Positions 26,101 to 37,500 of a stretch of DNA of 64,000 nucleotides are shown here, in pieces. Made by a program: the position numbers and the translations under genes. Under the pieces are notes generated by a model. That model ran no database searches, was not told the DNA's origin, and saw nothing but the letters and a program-made list of their open reading frames with translations. The DNA is taken from contig NC_087065.1 of NCBI RefSeq assembly GCF_963678635.1, positions 13,990,743 to 14,054,742 of the forward strand, in the 5' to 3' direction. This DNA is from Symsagittifera roscoffensis. Taxonomy: Eukaryota > Xenacoelomorpha > Acoela > Convolutidae. The stretch's first letter is position 1, and the number at the start of each line of letters is the position of its first letter.

Positions 26101-26932
26101 TAAGGCTTATTACTAGTAAGTGCAGGGTGTGCAGGGCATCAAGCCTGGATAGCAGAGATTTAACATTATTTTGTTTGGTTTCTCTCAAATTTACCCTCTC
26201 TTTTGCAGTTTCCTTTTGTTTAGTGGCCTCTTTCATGCTTATAGGACAAAGGCTTGAGATTAATTTTAGCGTAAGAAAATAAATCCAGGCCATTAGTGTT
26301 ATTATTGCGATTTCTTATTTTGGTACTCATTTTCCTATCCAACTGTCTCAGAAACAGAATGCGATTCCTCCGGTGATAAGAAATCAGTCGCGTTTGTACC
26401 AAAATATGATAACGCGAAATAAAGAATCTTTCAACCCCCCAAGATGAGTTAATTCTCCCTCCCCCCATCCCCCAAATAAACCAAGTTAAGATCCTCCACC
26501 CTAGTGCTAAATTTAAATTAAATTTGCTTAGCGCTGCATGTAAAACGCTCGATTCTGATGTTAACTTGGTCCCCCCTCCCCCAAAGTCGGCTCTTTTCCA
26601 GTTCCCCCCCCCCCCCCCACCTTTCAAATTACCGAGTTTTATGTTTATTTTACGTGTTCAGAACATATGAAAAGACGTGCTTGTCGCGGTAGCTTGGTTT
26701 CTCCGCTGGCAAGCCCTTTCCGTTGTACCGCATGTGAAATGCGTTTCATAAGGGAAGTACATTATATCAAACACGTGAGAAATAGACACGGAAGGATAAC
26801 GAAGACGCCAACGTTAAATCAGGCCACAAACAGTCTGAATAGGGTTGTGCGGACTTACTTACTAGTAAGTAAGTTACTAGTAAATGTACTAGTAACTTAC
26901 TAGTAAGCAAAATAAGGCTTATTACTAGTAAG
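20147..26932 (+). repeat. Tandem array of nine ~0.8-kb units (eight full, one partial)
   Basis: Counting from the motif CGCTCGATTCTGAT, units start at about 20151, 20963, 21767, 22570, 23378, 24167, 24953, 25742 and 26546, giving periods of 812, 804, 803, 808, 789, 786, 789 and 804. Units 5, 6 and 7 share a ~20-bp deletion before TTTAACATT, so they amplified as a subgroup. The order within each unit is: a variable poly-C tract, the C2H2 ORF, a copy of the element terminus (TAGGGTTGTGCGG) with TTACTAGTAA palindromes, a ~400-bp spacer, and a palindromic AGCGCTAAATTTAAATT block. Unit 9 stops after the terminus copy. Confidence 0.93.
20271..26903 (+). other. Nine repeated 78-codon ORFs with a C2H2 zinc finger
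   Basis: Each unit holds an ATG-started ORF of exactly 78 codons: 20271-20507, 21076-21312, 21878-22114, 22687-22923, 23498-23734, 24284-24520, 25073-25309, 25855-26091, 26667-26903. It opens MKRRACRGSLVSPLASPF, then has one finger, CTAC, 12 residues, HVRNRH (C-x2-C-x12-H-x4-H). Its last ~20 residues are encoded by the internal copy of the transposon terminus. Seven fingers look intact. Unit 3 has Gln for the first zinc His, and unit 8 has Phe for the first Cys. The reading upstream of the ATG changes frame between copies because the poly-C tract varies, so translation, if any, would start at this ATG. Whether it is expressed is unknown; it may be a captured exon fragment. Confidence 0.5.
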
Positions 26933-27195
26933 TTGAAGCAAAATGAAATTTTTGAAAGTAAGGAGTCTCAATTATCAGTCGAAAGAGCAGAAAAACTTGT
27001 TTTCATATACTGCAACGCTGCTTCACTTAATAATATTTATCATAATGATTATTTAGCGGATTTTGTGTTTGTGTAAAATAAATAGTTTTCAAACTTGGTA
27101 GTTTCAAGCAGATTCTGAGTAAAAGTAACTTACTAGTAAAAAAGTGGTAACTTACTAGTAAACGAATTTTACTTACTAGTAACTGCACAACCCTA

Positions 27196-28110
27196 CCGGT
27201 GACTCAAAGTTTCTTTCCAACTCCTGTACTTACCTACAGAGAGACCTCGACAATGGACAATGTAAGCGAATGGTGTGCAGCTAAAACGATGTCGCTTAAC
27301 ACTTCTAAATGCAAGATACTTTCTTTCCGAGGCGAAGGCGCTTTCAGCTTATGTGGTAACGAACTACAAGCAGAATCCAGTGAAAAAGACATGGGCCTGA
27401 ACATTGCAATAATCTAAGTTGGTCACTACATGCTAAAGAACGCTGCAGTAAAGCAATGAACGCCTGACTCTCGATTAAACGCAACACCTCAGAAAAAGCA
27501 GAGATAAACTAAACTTTCTGTATATTGTGGATACATTGTACCAATACTCACTTATGGTAGCCAAGTGCCCTCCTACAACAAAGGAGACTTGATAAAACTC
27601 GAAAGCGTGCAAAGAAGAGCAACAAAATGGATAATGAACTCAGGAGACACTATCTTATTCAAGTCGTCTCGCTACACTAGGCATACTTCCACTCTCTCTT
27701 TACACTGAACTGCACGACATTCTTTTGCTTTCACAAATTATCCAAGAAAAATACGACCTTCAGTGGAGCAAACACCTAAACTTCGCAAATGACACAGGCA
27801 CACGGCGTGGCGCGTCCAACTACTTCAATATCACCAAAAATCGCCGGAGAAAAACAGATAAAAACTTCTGGATCCGCACTCCTAAACTTGTCAACTACCT
27901 GCAAGAGCACATTTCGTTCTTTGATAGCCCCTACCTGAAGCGACAACTGACTGTTCTCTACTGGAACTACTTTATAACTCAGTACTCAGAAGTTGACACC
28001 TGACACAACAGACAATTCTCTTTTTAATTATGTCTTTTCTTCGTTATGTTTATTTGTACGGGGACATCGTCCCTTGAGCCATAGCTCAAAACCCAATTTT
28101 ATTATTATGA
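27196..28110 (+). mobile_element. LINE fragment, right part with 3' end
   Basis: Continues the reverse transcriptase interrupted at 20119. The catalytic FADD box is here FAGD, followed by SEWCAAKTMSLNTSKCKILS and, after frameshifts, the C-terminal region with RRATKWIMNSGD and YFNITKNRRRKTDKNFWIRT, which ends at a TGA at 28001-28003. The 3' end has GGGGACATCGTCCC and a TTATTATGATTATTATG tail near 28096-28120, as expected for a LINE tail. Several frameshifts make it a pseudogene. Confidence 0.8.
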
Positions 28111-29649
28111 TTATTATGTATTAAGATTGGTTATCTGTTCCATTATGTTGCTGCGATCAAACCCCACTTGGCCTTTCGACCCGATCAAGTTGAAAAAAAA
28201 GTGTCAAAGAGGTTGTTAATGCTGTTAATGAAGAGGGTGGATTTTTTTTTAATGGGATGGTTTAAGCCCTCAAAAACCGAAGACGACTTGGCAGCTGAGA
28301 TGCATTCGATGCACATTATAAAAATTGAGCCCTTGGCACCATTACTGTTCTCAAGTATGCTCAAGTCCCTGAAGCGGGCACTGTCGCCATTGAAAGAGAT
28401 GAATAAAGCCATGTCGGTACAAATGAACAGCCACCGGTGACACTAATTAGACAAAGGAGAGAGAATAACAAACAAGCTCACATGAACGCGCCGGCGGGAA
28501 GCCAACGACGGTTATCCCCAAATGAAAAACAATATGGGCGGAATTAAAGTGAAAGGCACCAATGACTGATACGCAATGTCTAATTAAAGATAAACATCAC
28601 TTATGTCAAGTGAAAACAGACTCGTCGTTTTCCATGTATCGATGCCAATAATTTAACGTTCATTCTATGATACATTACGTCTAATTCAGTTTCGTATTTC
28701 CTCAGATTATTTTCTGCGTGTCTATAGTTGAGCCAATTGTCTCCTAAATTCCATTTTCATTAACATGTTCAGTATAAACTGCAGCTTCTCCACCTGTTTT
28801 CCGGCCCGTCAGCGCTGAGAGAGCAGGTGCTTCATCTAATTCATCCCCTCATATTTAAATCTTGCAGTCGTCATTCCAAAATTTGCCGTCTGCATATACC
28901 TATCGTTCCACAACAACACATCATACCGTTTCATTGCCACATGACTAACCTGAAAACTGCTTCGTTCCACCATCACGCTCCAAATAAATGCAACAGAGAA
29001 AAAAACGACTCAAACATGTCCATTCTGTATCCCCATTCCACGCAATCAAACTGTAAAACTTTCTCTTCCACCTTACAAATTGTAACTTTTCATTCGTTTT
29101 TGGCGGGTCCAACTTTTTCAGGATTATACGTATCCATTATGTGGTAATTTTCTTGGATTCTCTCTATCATAAAAACCGAAAATAAATTAATGGATCTCGT
29201 TTACGAGCGATATTACTACCAAATCAATGGGCAATGAAAACTTTTCTCAAATTTTTCTGTCATTTTTGCTCTCTTGAGGTTATTCTCGCATTTTTTTTTT
29301 GCTTCTGAAGAGAAATGTATGAATAATAAATCAATATATTTTAAAGCCGCTGAAAAATTTCATCTCACTTCTTCGGGTTGGAAGGTTTTTGTGTTACCAC
29401 TGCACTAACTGCTCCTTAAACAGACACTTTTTTTCGTTCATTTTCGAAGCATTTATTTTCAAAAGTATTGCAAACACCTGCAACAAGATAAATAAAGCTT
29501 AAAATTGAAGACCAAATTAAAAAGTAAACAGCACAAGCACATTAAAAATTGACGAAATTTAATCAAATGAATACAAGTGTTCGAAAGTAAGCTGTTGTGG
29601 CTTAGGTTTTTAGATAGCCTATTGATTTCAAAAGAACAAAATTTTTTTC

Positions 29650-29712
29650 GAGGATTGAGCCACTAACCCCTGGAGTGCCAGTGCACTCCAGTACCACTGC
29701 ACTAAACAGCTC
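29650..29712 (-). repeat. tRNA-like relic (SINE head)
   Basis: On the minus strand GAGCTGTTTAGTGCAGTGG resembles a D-arm/A-box, then a short self-complementary arm CTGGAGTG/CACTCCAG, then GGCTCAATCC as a weak B box. A second D-arm-like GCAGTTAGTGCAGTGGTAAC (minus) lies at about 29390-29425. Confidence 0.3.
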
Positions 29713-30660
29713 TGAGTTTAGAGAATAGAATAAGTATTTCAATTACTCATAGCGATAGTAAAATCAGTACAATACAATTAGTAAATGTCATGTTAATCCC
29801 TCCTTGAGATGTCAGGCTTTCCGTCTAACGTAAGCAGTTAATCCAATGCATAATATTTCGGACGTTTATAATATAAACCGTTTTTTTGTCATTGTTTCGC
29901 TACCTTCCAACGCCTTCTCAACATCACTCAAAATAAACCTAAACTAGTCGATGATGTCTTTGGCGGGGCATCTGAAGCTGGTCTCTGAAGCTAGTCGATC
30001 TAAAGTGAAATGTCCGACATCCTGAGTTCATTTAATGGCGAGGAGGGCGTGGGTTTGAGGTTCCCAATCTGGCTTGCCAGACACGTATCCCCTGACCGAC
30101 TAGCGGAGGAGGTTCATAAGGAAGGGACGTTCGTGCATCTAATCCGTCATATACATTGAGAGACAGTGGTATGACCCGTTGTCTACCGCCAAGGCAGTGA
30201 CTCCAATAGATCAAACTTTTAGTTTCTTTGTTTCATTTCCCTCATGGAAAATTAGTTTTAACTAATCACACAAACTCTCAACAATGCACAAAACACGGAG
30301 AATTTAACTATTGTCTTTTTCCAGCCATACTTTCTATGAGCTCAGATGATTGGTCGGCAAAAAAAGTGGCTATTGAACATCTGTGTTAGCACAAGCGTAT
30401 CTGCGCAGTACTTGGAAGCAGGTAGCCCTAGTTCCAGTGCCAGAGCGTTCCTTCATATCGTTCAATGTTTTTCCTATCCTTCCAATAAACATAGATAAAA
30501 AATTTAAAAGCCCACAGAAGCACGATAGAAGAGAGGCCTGGTTTGACTCCAGTTTCAGAAAACTATCCCACAAGGAATTATTTCAAATAGTTCCTTACTA
30601 CACCACAGCAATTAATTCTTCAGTTTCCTTCACTGCCAAACGCAGCTTGTAGCTGCCATC

Positions 30661-30727
30661 AACAGACGTTAGGTCAGTGGATTATAACTGGTCCACCAAA
30701 CCGCCGGTTCGAAACTCTGACACGTCG
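30661..30727 (+). repeat. tRNA-like relic
   Basis: GACGTTAGGTCAGTGGATTA followed by GCCGGTTCGAAACTC and a closing GACACGTC gives A-box-like and B-box-like signals and pairing ends (GACGT/ACGTC). It is too irregular in the anticodon arm for a working tRNA. Confidence 0.35.
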
Positions 30728-31168
30728 AAAATGTTTTTTTTTTACCACGTTCCCCTAAACAGCTGTCAAACTTTCTCAGTTTGTTCAGTTCAAATTAACG
30801 AATTGAAATCATGTTTTACCAATCATGCATATACTGACTGAAATCTTTCAAATCGTTTCAGCTTTTTTGTCTACTCCATTTCAATATCCTCAAAAATATT
30901 CGAAAAAAAAAGATTTAAATCAAAATTTAAAAACGCTGTATAAAGTGGAAGCTCATAATACAATTTTCAAAAAAAAAGTTTTTTATAACACTCTTCATTG
31001 TCATATTAGATCCATAATCATTATTGTCTATAAAACTTAAAGAAAAGAAAATCATCATTATTCGCAATATTTCAAAAACACCATTTTCTTTGCTTTCAAA
31101 ATTCTCGTGTCCGTTTGTTTTCCTTTAAATCTGTTAATGACAGTTATCATGAAAATCACAGACATTGA

Positions 31169-31240
31169 TACATACATACATACATACATATATACATACA
31201 TAGATACATACATACATACATACATACATACATACATACA
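31169..31240 (+). repeat. (CATA)n microsatellite
   Basis: About 70 bases of CATA tetranucleotides with a few substitutions (TATA, GATA interruptions). Confidence 0.95.
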
Positions 31241-32254
31241 CGCCCACTCCTCAAAAATTTCAAATTTGTCGTTCACTTTTACGTCCGTCTTTAACAGCGA
31301 TTTCGTTTCGTCAAATTATGTTCATGATTCGGTCTCCGTAGGTTGTAGGTTCGTTTCCATGTCCTATCGATACAAGTCCGGTTTTCAAAATTAAGCATGC
31401 TATAATGCTAATTGTGTTAAAACAATGTTCATGTTTCAATGTGTTCCAGACAATGGACTGGGAAGTAAAAATTTTAAAAAATGTCATACGTTCTTCTCAA
31501 AATATTCATGCCTCAAGAAAACTTTTAAAACTGTAATAGCTCAATTACTCCCGGAGTTACGGTATGTAAATTTGAAAATTGTTAATCTTCATGTAGTCTC
31601 GCAGTTTCCGTGGTCCCACAGGGCTTAAGCGGAAACTGCCATATTGAATAACAAGTAAAAAGCCAAGTCCATTCTTGATGTATGATGAGAAAAATCAGCT
31701 TCCATTCACTCGCAAGTTGAAAATGATGAGATAATTAGATCAAAAAACCAACAAATATAGGTGAAGGGATAAAATTCCGCAGAGAGCGAAACTGAAAAAA
31801 ATTGAAAACCTTCATAATTCAAGACAGTGCAGTTTTTTTTTGCTTTTTGACTTGATTGCACAAACTTAAGCTTTTCTTGAAAGCATGATCTAGTTGCAAA
31901 GTTGCTTAGTGCAATGAAGTCATAAATGATAAACCTACTAATGAACTCCGCATTCAGCTGTACTGATTTTCTAAAAAAATTCATGATTGAAGAGTGACAA
32001 TCGTGGTCAAGCAAAACTTTTAATCAGTTGAAGAGAAAATTGCTTGCTGTCTATATACGTCGTGCATTGGAGATCATTACAATTGTATTGACGAGACAGC
32101 CCTAAAAGCAATACACAGAAGGGGCAAGCAACACAGCAGTGCAGAATAGTTGCCACCAAATTAACCCTTTCGGGATTGTAGATAGTAGTGAACCTCGGTC
32201 GCCCCGCTGAAAACACTGCCAATGAGACCACTTAAGAAATCCCCTAAATCTACA

Positions 32255-33390
32255 TTGGCGCTCCTGGGTGGGCCATATTCTGGATTGCAGTTGCAAAGTG
32301 TGTGTTGCCAACTGACGATTCGGGTGTAACACGACATGGAAGATCAGGACAGGCGGCTGATTCCTGAAGCCGCAGTTGCAGCAGCGAACGCGCTGGACAG
32401 GCAGCAAGGCGTTTTTGGATTTGGGACGATACGGCCAGATCGATTTCCTTCATGTAACTACCAGGGTTGGGCGGACTGGAGGAAACATTTTTCTTGGGTT
32501 GCAGATGCCAACCGGTGGGAAGATGAACAAGATAGGATGGTACTGCCCACGTGTTTAACAGGTTGGGCTCTGGACGAGTATGCCGAATCACTTCAGGGAA
32601 GAAGTTGATGGCTTCCCTGAGCCGACATTGATGAGGATGCTTGCCGAGCTTGATCAGCGGTTGATGCCATTCCAGAGTCGAACTGCGGCCAGAGTTCAAA
32701 AACCTCATGCAGGGCGATAATGAAGGCCTTAGAGTTTTCGAGGCGAGTCAGATCGCTAGGTGAAGTGGCGAACGCAAACATGGGCGCGCAAACGAGAGAC
32801 GATATGAACCGTGAGCAGTTCATAGATGGCATATATGATGCGTAACTGCTTCTTCGACAGGAGTTTGAAGGTTTCACGCAGGCAGTCGCTCGAGCCCAGT
32901 TTCTGGAACTGGTTAATAAAACTGCCAGAGCGAGGAGCAGGAGACGACCAAACTATGTTCAAGATTTGCAGAGTGTACCAGACTTGACATAGACAGTGTA
33001 GAGGTCGTTGACAAGCAGCAGATACCGGCCGATCTGACAGGACTGCAGTCGAAAACTGATCGGAGACTGGATCAGATAGCGATGCAATTGCAAATGCAGG
33101 GCTCGCGGCAGAGTGAGTATGCAAATAAATATTGATATGCAGAACTCGAGAGACGATGAGTGGACGACAGGGATGCGGACGACCACCGAATGGATCAGGT
33201 GGCTTCGCAGATGCAGGATATGATGACAATGATCGACAGGTTGGTTAATTCAGTAATTCCCGATCCAGATCCTGAAAATCTGACGGGGCAGGACCCAACA
33301 CAGAGGCCGACTTGTCTGAACTCGAATGGGAATCACATTCACATTGATATTGACAGCACATTGATATTGATCTGAGACAGAAGGTAAGAC
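32255..33390 (+). pseudogene. Degenerate Ty3-type retrotransposon gag
   Basis: The first frame (ATG 32336, stop 32608) contains WADWRKHFSWVADAN, LPTCLTGWAL and YAESL. This follows the W..W...F...A..N.W / LPxxLxGxA pattern of Gag from Ty3-like LTR elements. The similarity continues in other frames to about 32995 with at least two frameshifts and in-frame stops, so it cannot make a full product. A low-similarity tail runs to ~33390. No protease, reverse transcriptase or integrase follows. TGGCGCTCCTGGGTGGG at 32255-32271 directly after TACAT looks like a primer-binding site behind a former LTR end; this is inference, and no second LTR was found. Confidence 0.6.
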
Positions 33391-34408
33391 GTATAGCATT
33401 AGGAAAAGAGGCAAGAGAAAGCTATACGAAAGTACTTGATTTTCTTAATAAAATAAACTCTTAATTAATTCATTTTTTAAAATAAACTAATCCATTAAAG
33501 TTTAATCTAAATTGTAATTTAGAAAAACACTAGCAACTTTTTGCAAAAACGTTAATGGTTGTCCACTGAATGCTCATCGTTACCATCTTCTTTGTATCAG
33601 TTGAGTTGAACAAGTTCAGCTGAACAGGTTTATCAAACTTTGAGTTAAGCTCATAGAAAACAACTGATAATTTGTGTTCGCGACCATAAGATGACAAATC
33701 ATACCAGAAAGAAAGTGATAACATGATGTCATCCCTGAGAAAGAAGCAGGAACAAACTTATTGCATCACCATCCAATTACGTCATTAATTGCAATATATA
33801 GAACAGCTGCGGATCTATAAATTTTATTTTAAACAAACCTCAGATTAAAATTGGTAGAATTCATTTAAGTACGAGTTCATTTAAGGACCAATTTTTTTGC
33901 TCGAGCTTTCTTTTCAAAAAGGTTGCTTTTTATTTCGGTTAAGTTAACCACATCATTTTTATCCAAAGCCTCCATTAAGGGTGACTATCTGAACAGCCAA
34001 AACCCGAAGCAGATCCGCACCTGTGGGAAAACGGTTAAATTTGAAAAAGATCACTGCGAACACATGAAGCGATTCATTTTTACACACAAAGCATGTTAAG
34101 GAAAGAGTCAAGAAATACATGGCAACATCCAATTATCGCAAGGGTAATAACACCGTTTAACAATTTCGAAATAATTAATTCACAATTTCACTATTTGAAT
34201 ATAAAAGATAATTTTAGTAATAATGATTTATGTTCAGAACTGGATAAAATCTGCTCTCTTTAAGGCGAAGTTTTGATTTAACTCATCAAAAAGAAGTTTG
34301 AAGGCAATTCGAGTGGGATTAAATTTCGATCAATTTCGCAATTTGGACAGTAAAAAAATGAGGATAGATCCATAAGGGAAGAGCTCTTGAATATTGTGGG
34401 CATATATT

Positions 34409-34414
34409 TTTATT
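34409..34414 (-). terminator. poly(A) signal for the rhomboid gene
   Basis: AATAAA on the minus strand (TTTATT on plus) about 130 bases after the rhomboid stop codon. Confidence 0.45.
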
Positions 34415-34541
34415 GTGTGCCTTCCGTTGACCTCAATAGCAGTGGTGCATTGTAAAGTAACATTGAATATAAATACTACATTCGAAGAATTCCATTTCAA
34501 CACTGAAACCGTTTCGACCATCTGATCTTCCGACTGCGAGA

Positions 34542-37500
34542 TCAGTCTTCTTTGTTGAGTTCAATTCCAATGTAGATACACAACAGGAGCACATCCATGA
34601 TGATGTATATACAAAGTGCAATCCAGAACAGTACTTGTTCGTGCAGCTTCTTCTTGATATTCCTCAGAATGACTATGCCCACCAGGAACCCGGCTATGGC
34701 TCCGAATATATGGGCCATATACGCAGTGGGGTTCACAGCATCAGAGCCATAACGTCTGTACAGAGCGGTACCGATGTCAACGGTGGCTAAATTGACAAAC
34801 ATTTTAACATGAATTTAAATGAATTTTAAGTTAGATGCAGGCAGAAGAGTGGACAGACACAATTTCTCATCCAACCCAATTTTGAATTCTATATAGGGAA
34901 TGCTATATGGCTCATTCAACTCTTCCAGTACTGATTTAAATACAGTGCTGATTTAAATTGACCTGACAAAACGAACATTGGTAACTTAAAACGCGTTTTT
35001 CTCAAATTGGGTTAGAATTAGACAAAAAGTGAAGAAAACAAAAGTTGCTTATATTTTTACGAGAATTATGGTGCAAATTGTTTGTTAAATTCGGCATTTT
35101 GGCAATGGGTCATTTTGGCTTTTTTAGTTTATCAAGAATTACGATAAAATTAAAAAGTTAGTTGATGGAGTTATATCAAAAGAAGTCTCTTACACATGAA
35201 TATAAAGGGAATTGACCTGACAAAACGAACAAAATTCTAGCAGGGTAAAACGTTTAATATCTGTTTTAGGCAAAGCTTTTGAGTAGTATGTTTTGAAATT
35301 GAATTAAATTTTGAACTTTTTTTTGGTTATGAAGCAAAATATATTTTTTACAGATTTTTTAAGATGCTCCCCTTGTAAAACTTTGTTGGGTTGATTAAGA
35401 GGCTTCTTTCGATATAACTTTTTCATCAATTAACGCGTTAGTTTCTGCGTAATTTTTGATAAACATAAAAAGCCAAAATGGCCCATTTTTGGGGTACAAT
35501 TTTAGTTCCGAGTTAAAAAGTTCCGAATTTTATTTTTTTTTTAAATTCGGAACTAAAATTGTACCAAAATGGGACATTTTTGCATTTTTTTGTGTATCAA
35601 TAATTACCCTGAAACTAACACGTTAATTGATGACAAATTTATATCGAAAGAAGCCTCTTTCCCAGCCCCAACCAAGTTCTCTTTGTCAGTCATTGTCTAA
35701 TCCTAACTCAATTTGACAAAAACGCGTTTGAAGTTTCCAATATTTTTCGTTTTGTCCGGTTAATTTAAATCAGCACTGTGTAAATAAACTCAATGCAAAT
35801 GGGAATCAGCACATAAAAATTGCGATGTAATTCACCTCATGATAAAACCTGGCTAGTAAGTAACGATTCTACTGAAGTAGCGCAACTCACCGTAAAGAAA
35901 CAGCAGAAGCAATCGAATCAGTCGGAAGAGCCAGTTCATTTCGCTCCAGTTCTGAAACAACGCCAAATCTAACTCATTAGACAAAGAAACAAGACCGCCT
36001 GTATCAAGAGCAAGCCCTGAGTGTTATAGCCTTTTTCAATTTTCCCATGCCATACATAACAGGATTGTAAATGAAAACTCTTTCAAGTTTTGAACTCAGG
36101 ACATTGATACATTTAGTCAAGTTGGTGTGCACTATTTCGTCCAAAAACTTTGATAATCCGGAAATGATTTGGAAAAAGCGCGGGTTAGCACAAAATTGAG
36201 AGTCAGAACAACGCACAGCCTCTTCTCTCTTTTACGCTTATACCGTCCCGACGAGGTAAAAAATAATAATAAATTTTAATCTGAACCCGTGGGTTTTACA
36301 CTTTGTCTTCGTGTATGTTAGACGTGTATGTTAAACTAGTCAGAAAATGTAAATGCAATTAACACACAGGCAAAGCAGAGCTTCGCGACACTTGCGACAA
36401 AACACACACATAGCTTGGCAAACTAGTCGACAGGAAATGAGACAAAACCGCTTAATCTCAAAAAGTTTAGAAAAAGGTTAGCAAAAAAACCAGAACAGTT
36501 TTTTCGGCATTTTTTTCTGAATATTTTTCTGTCAATCAAAAATATCGGAGATTTTTCGCTCACCAAATGACAACCATAAAGCCAATAAAACGACATAACA
36601 AAAGCCGAAACCTTTCAAGCAAAAAAAAGATACGAAAAAAAAAGAAAACTAAAGTTAAATTCAATCGCAGTTGACAAATTTACCATCAAAAGCAAATTTC
36701 GAATTAAGCGCATATTGAAAATGCAAGCCTGCTCAAATGCGTCTGATGATTTATGAAAGAAGAGAATTTGAAATGACCGCCAATTTCACCGTGGTCAACC
36801 TGTGAACAAAGAGTTTTCGATAAAAAGCCGAGCACCCGGTTGCAATTATCGCAAGAGTAAACAAGAAAACCAAGAGAGCCTTTTAATATAGCTACCTGTT
36901 AATAGAAACTCAACGCAGAAGCGAACCAAAGCTTTGCATCCCTTTGCGATACGTTAAAAATCGAAAGGCAGCTAGCCAAAAAACTTGTTCGAAAAAACCA
37001 GTTTAAACAAAAATGAAAAAACTATCAATTTTTTTAAAATTTGTTTGGCTGATTTTTTGGTTGATTTGGAAGAAAGCAACACAAACCTGAGAAATATAAT
37101 TGCCAGTTTGAAACACAGAAACGAAGAGAGAACACGACAACAAAGCAGCTTTATAAATGGAAATAAGAAAAATAGAAAGAAGTCTCGAATTAGTAAAAAC
37201 ATTGCTATGTATTTGCTTCGAAACTGCGACCTCGAGAATTGGAGTCTCACTCCCTGCCAGCTTGCGCACGAATGCTTAACAGAACTCAAATACCAGTCAC
37301 AAATAAAGCAGCTGTTTACGATAATAAATTGCCAATGCGATGCAGCAAAAGGGGCACCGAATACAAACAGACACAATTTTGCAAGTAATAAATTGGAATA
37401 TATCAAACTAAAGGCATTCACACTAACTTTGCATGTAAGAAAACATAAAAACACATTATGTATAAATTATTCATTTCAAAAATTGCCATATATATTGACT

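Larger units (their letters stand above)
20120..27195. mobile_element. hAT-like non-autonomous transposon filled with a tandem array
   Basis: The 7,076-bp element starts TAGGGTTGTGCGG at 20120 and ends with GCACAACCCTA at 27195, 11-bp perfect terminal inverted repeats, flanked by the 8-bp duplication CCGGTGAC. An 8-bp duplication with a short TIR of TAGGG/CAGGG type is the signature of the hAT superfamily; other superfamilies with 8-bp duplications (for example P) are not excluded. No transposase was found. Nearly the whole interior is a tandem array of ~0.8-kb units (20147-26932), followed by a unique right end (26933-27195) with three TTACTAGTAA-type motifs. It sits inside a LINE reverse transcriptase, so it inserted after the LINE. 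Confidence 0.8.
28121..32240. other. Intergenic DNA, repeats, no confident gene
   Basis: A GC-richer segment at 30030-30210, with no reading I recognise, looks like part of a repeat. tRNA-like patches are at 29650-29712 (minus) and 30661-30727 (plus), and a (CATA)n microsatellite at 31169-31240. A 90-codon frame at 28168-28440 was examined and not accepted. Confidence 0.4.

Noticed and set aside
20371-26293. Repeated 112-codon minus-strand frames (MAWIYFLTLKLISS...) in the array
   Set aside because: They are antisense to the finger ORF and terminus copy, show no domain, and in units 5-7 the frame is disrupted by the shared deletion.
20147-26932. A CRISPR-like array
   Set aside because: Units are ~800 bp with no short repeat/unique spacer pattern, and the DNA is eukaryotic.
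28168-28440. 90-codon frame after the LINE, starting MAFRPDQVEKKVSKRLL
   Set aside because: No family recognised, no splice context or promoter, contains a T-homopolymer, and all frames here have similar short openings. Possibly a processed fragment, but unsupported.
31058-31394. Frames rich in Tyr-Met-Cys-Val or Tyr-Ile-His-Thr
   Set aside because: Translation of the (CATA)n microsatellite.
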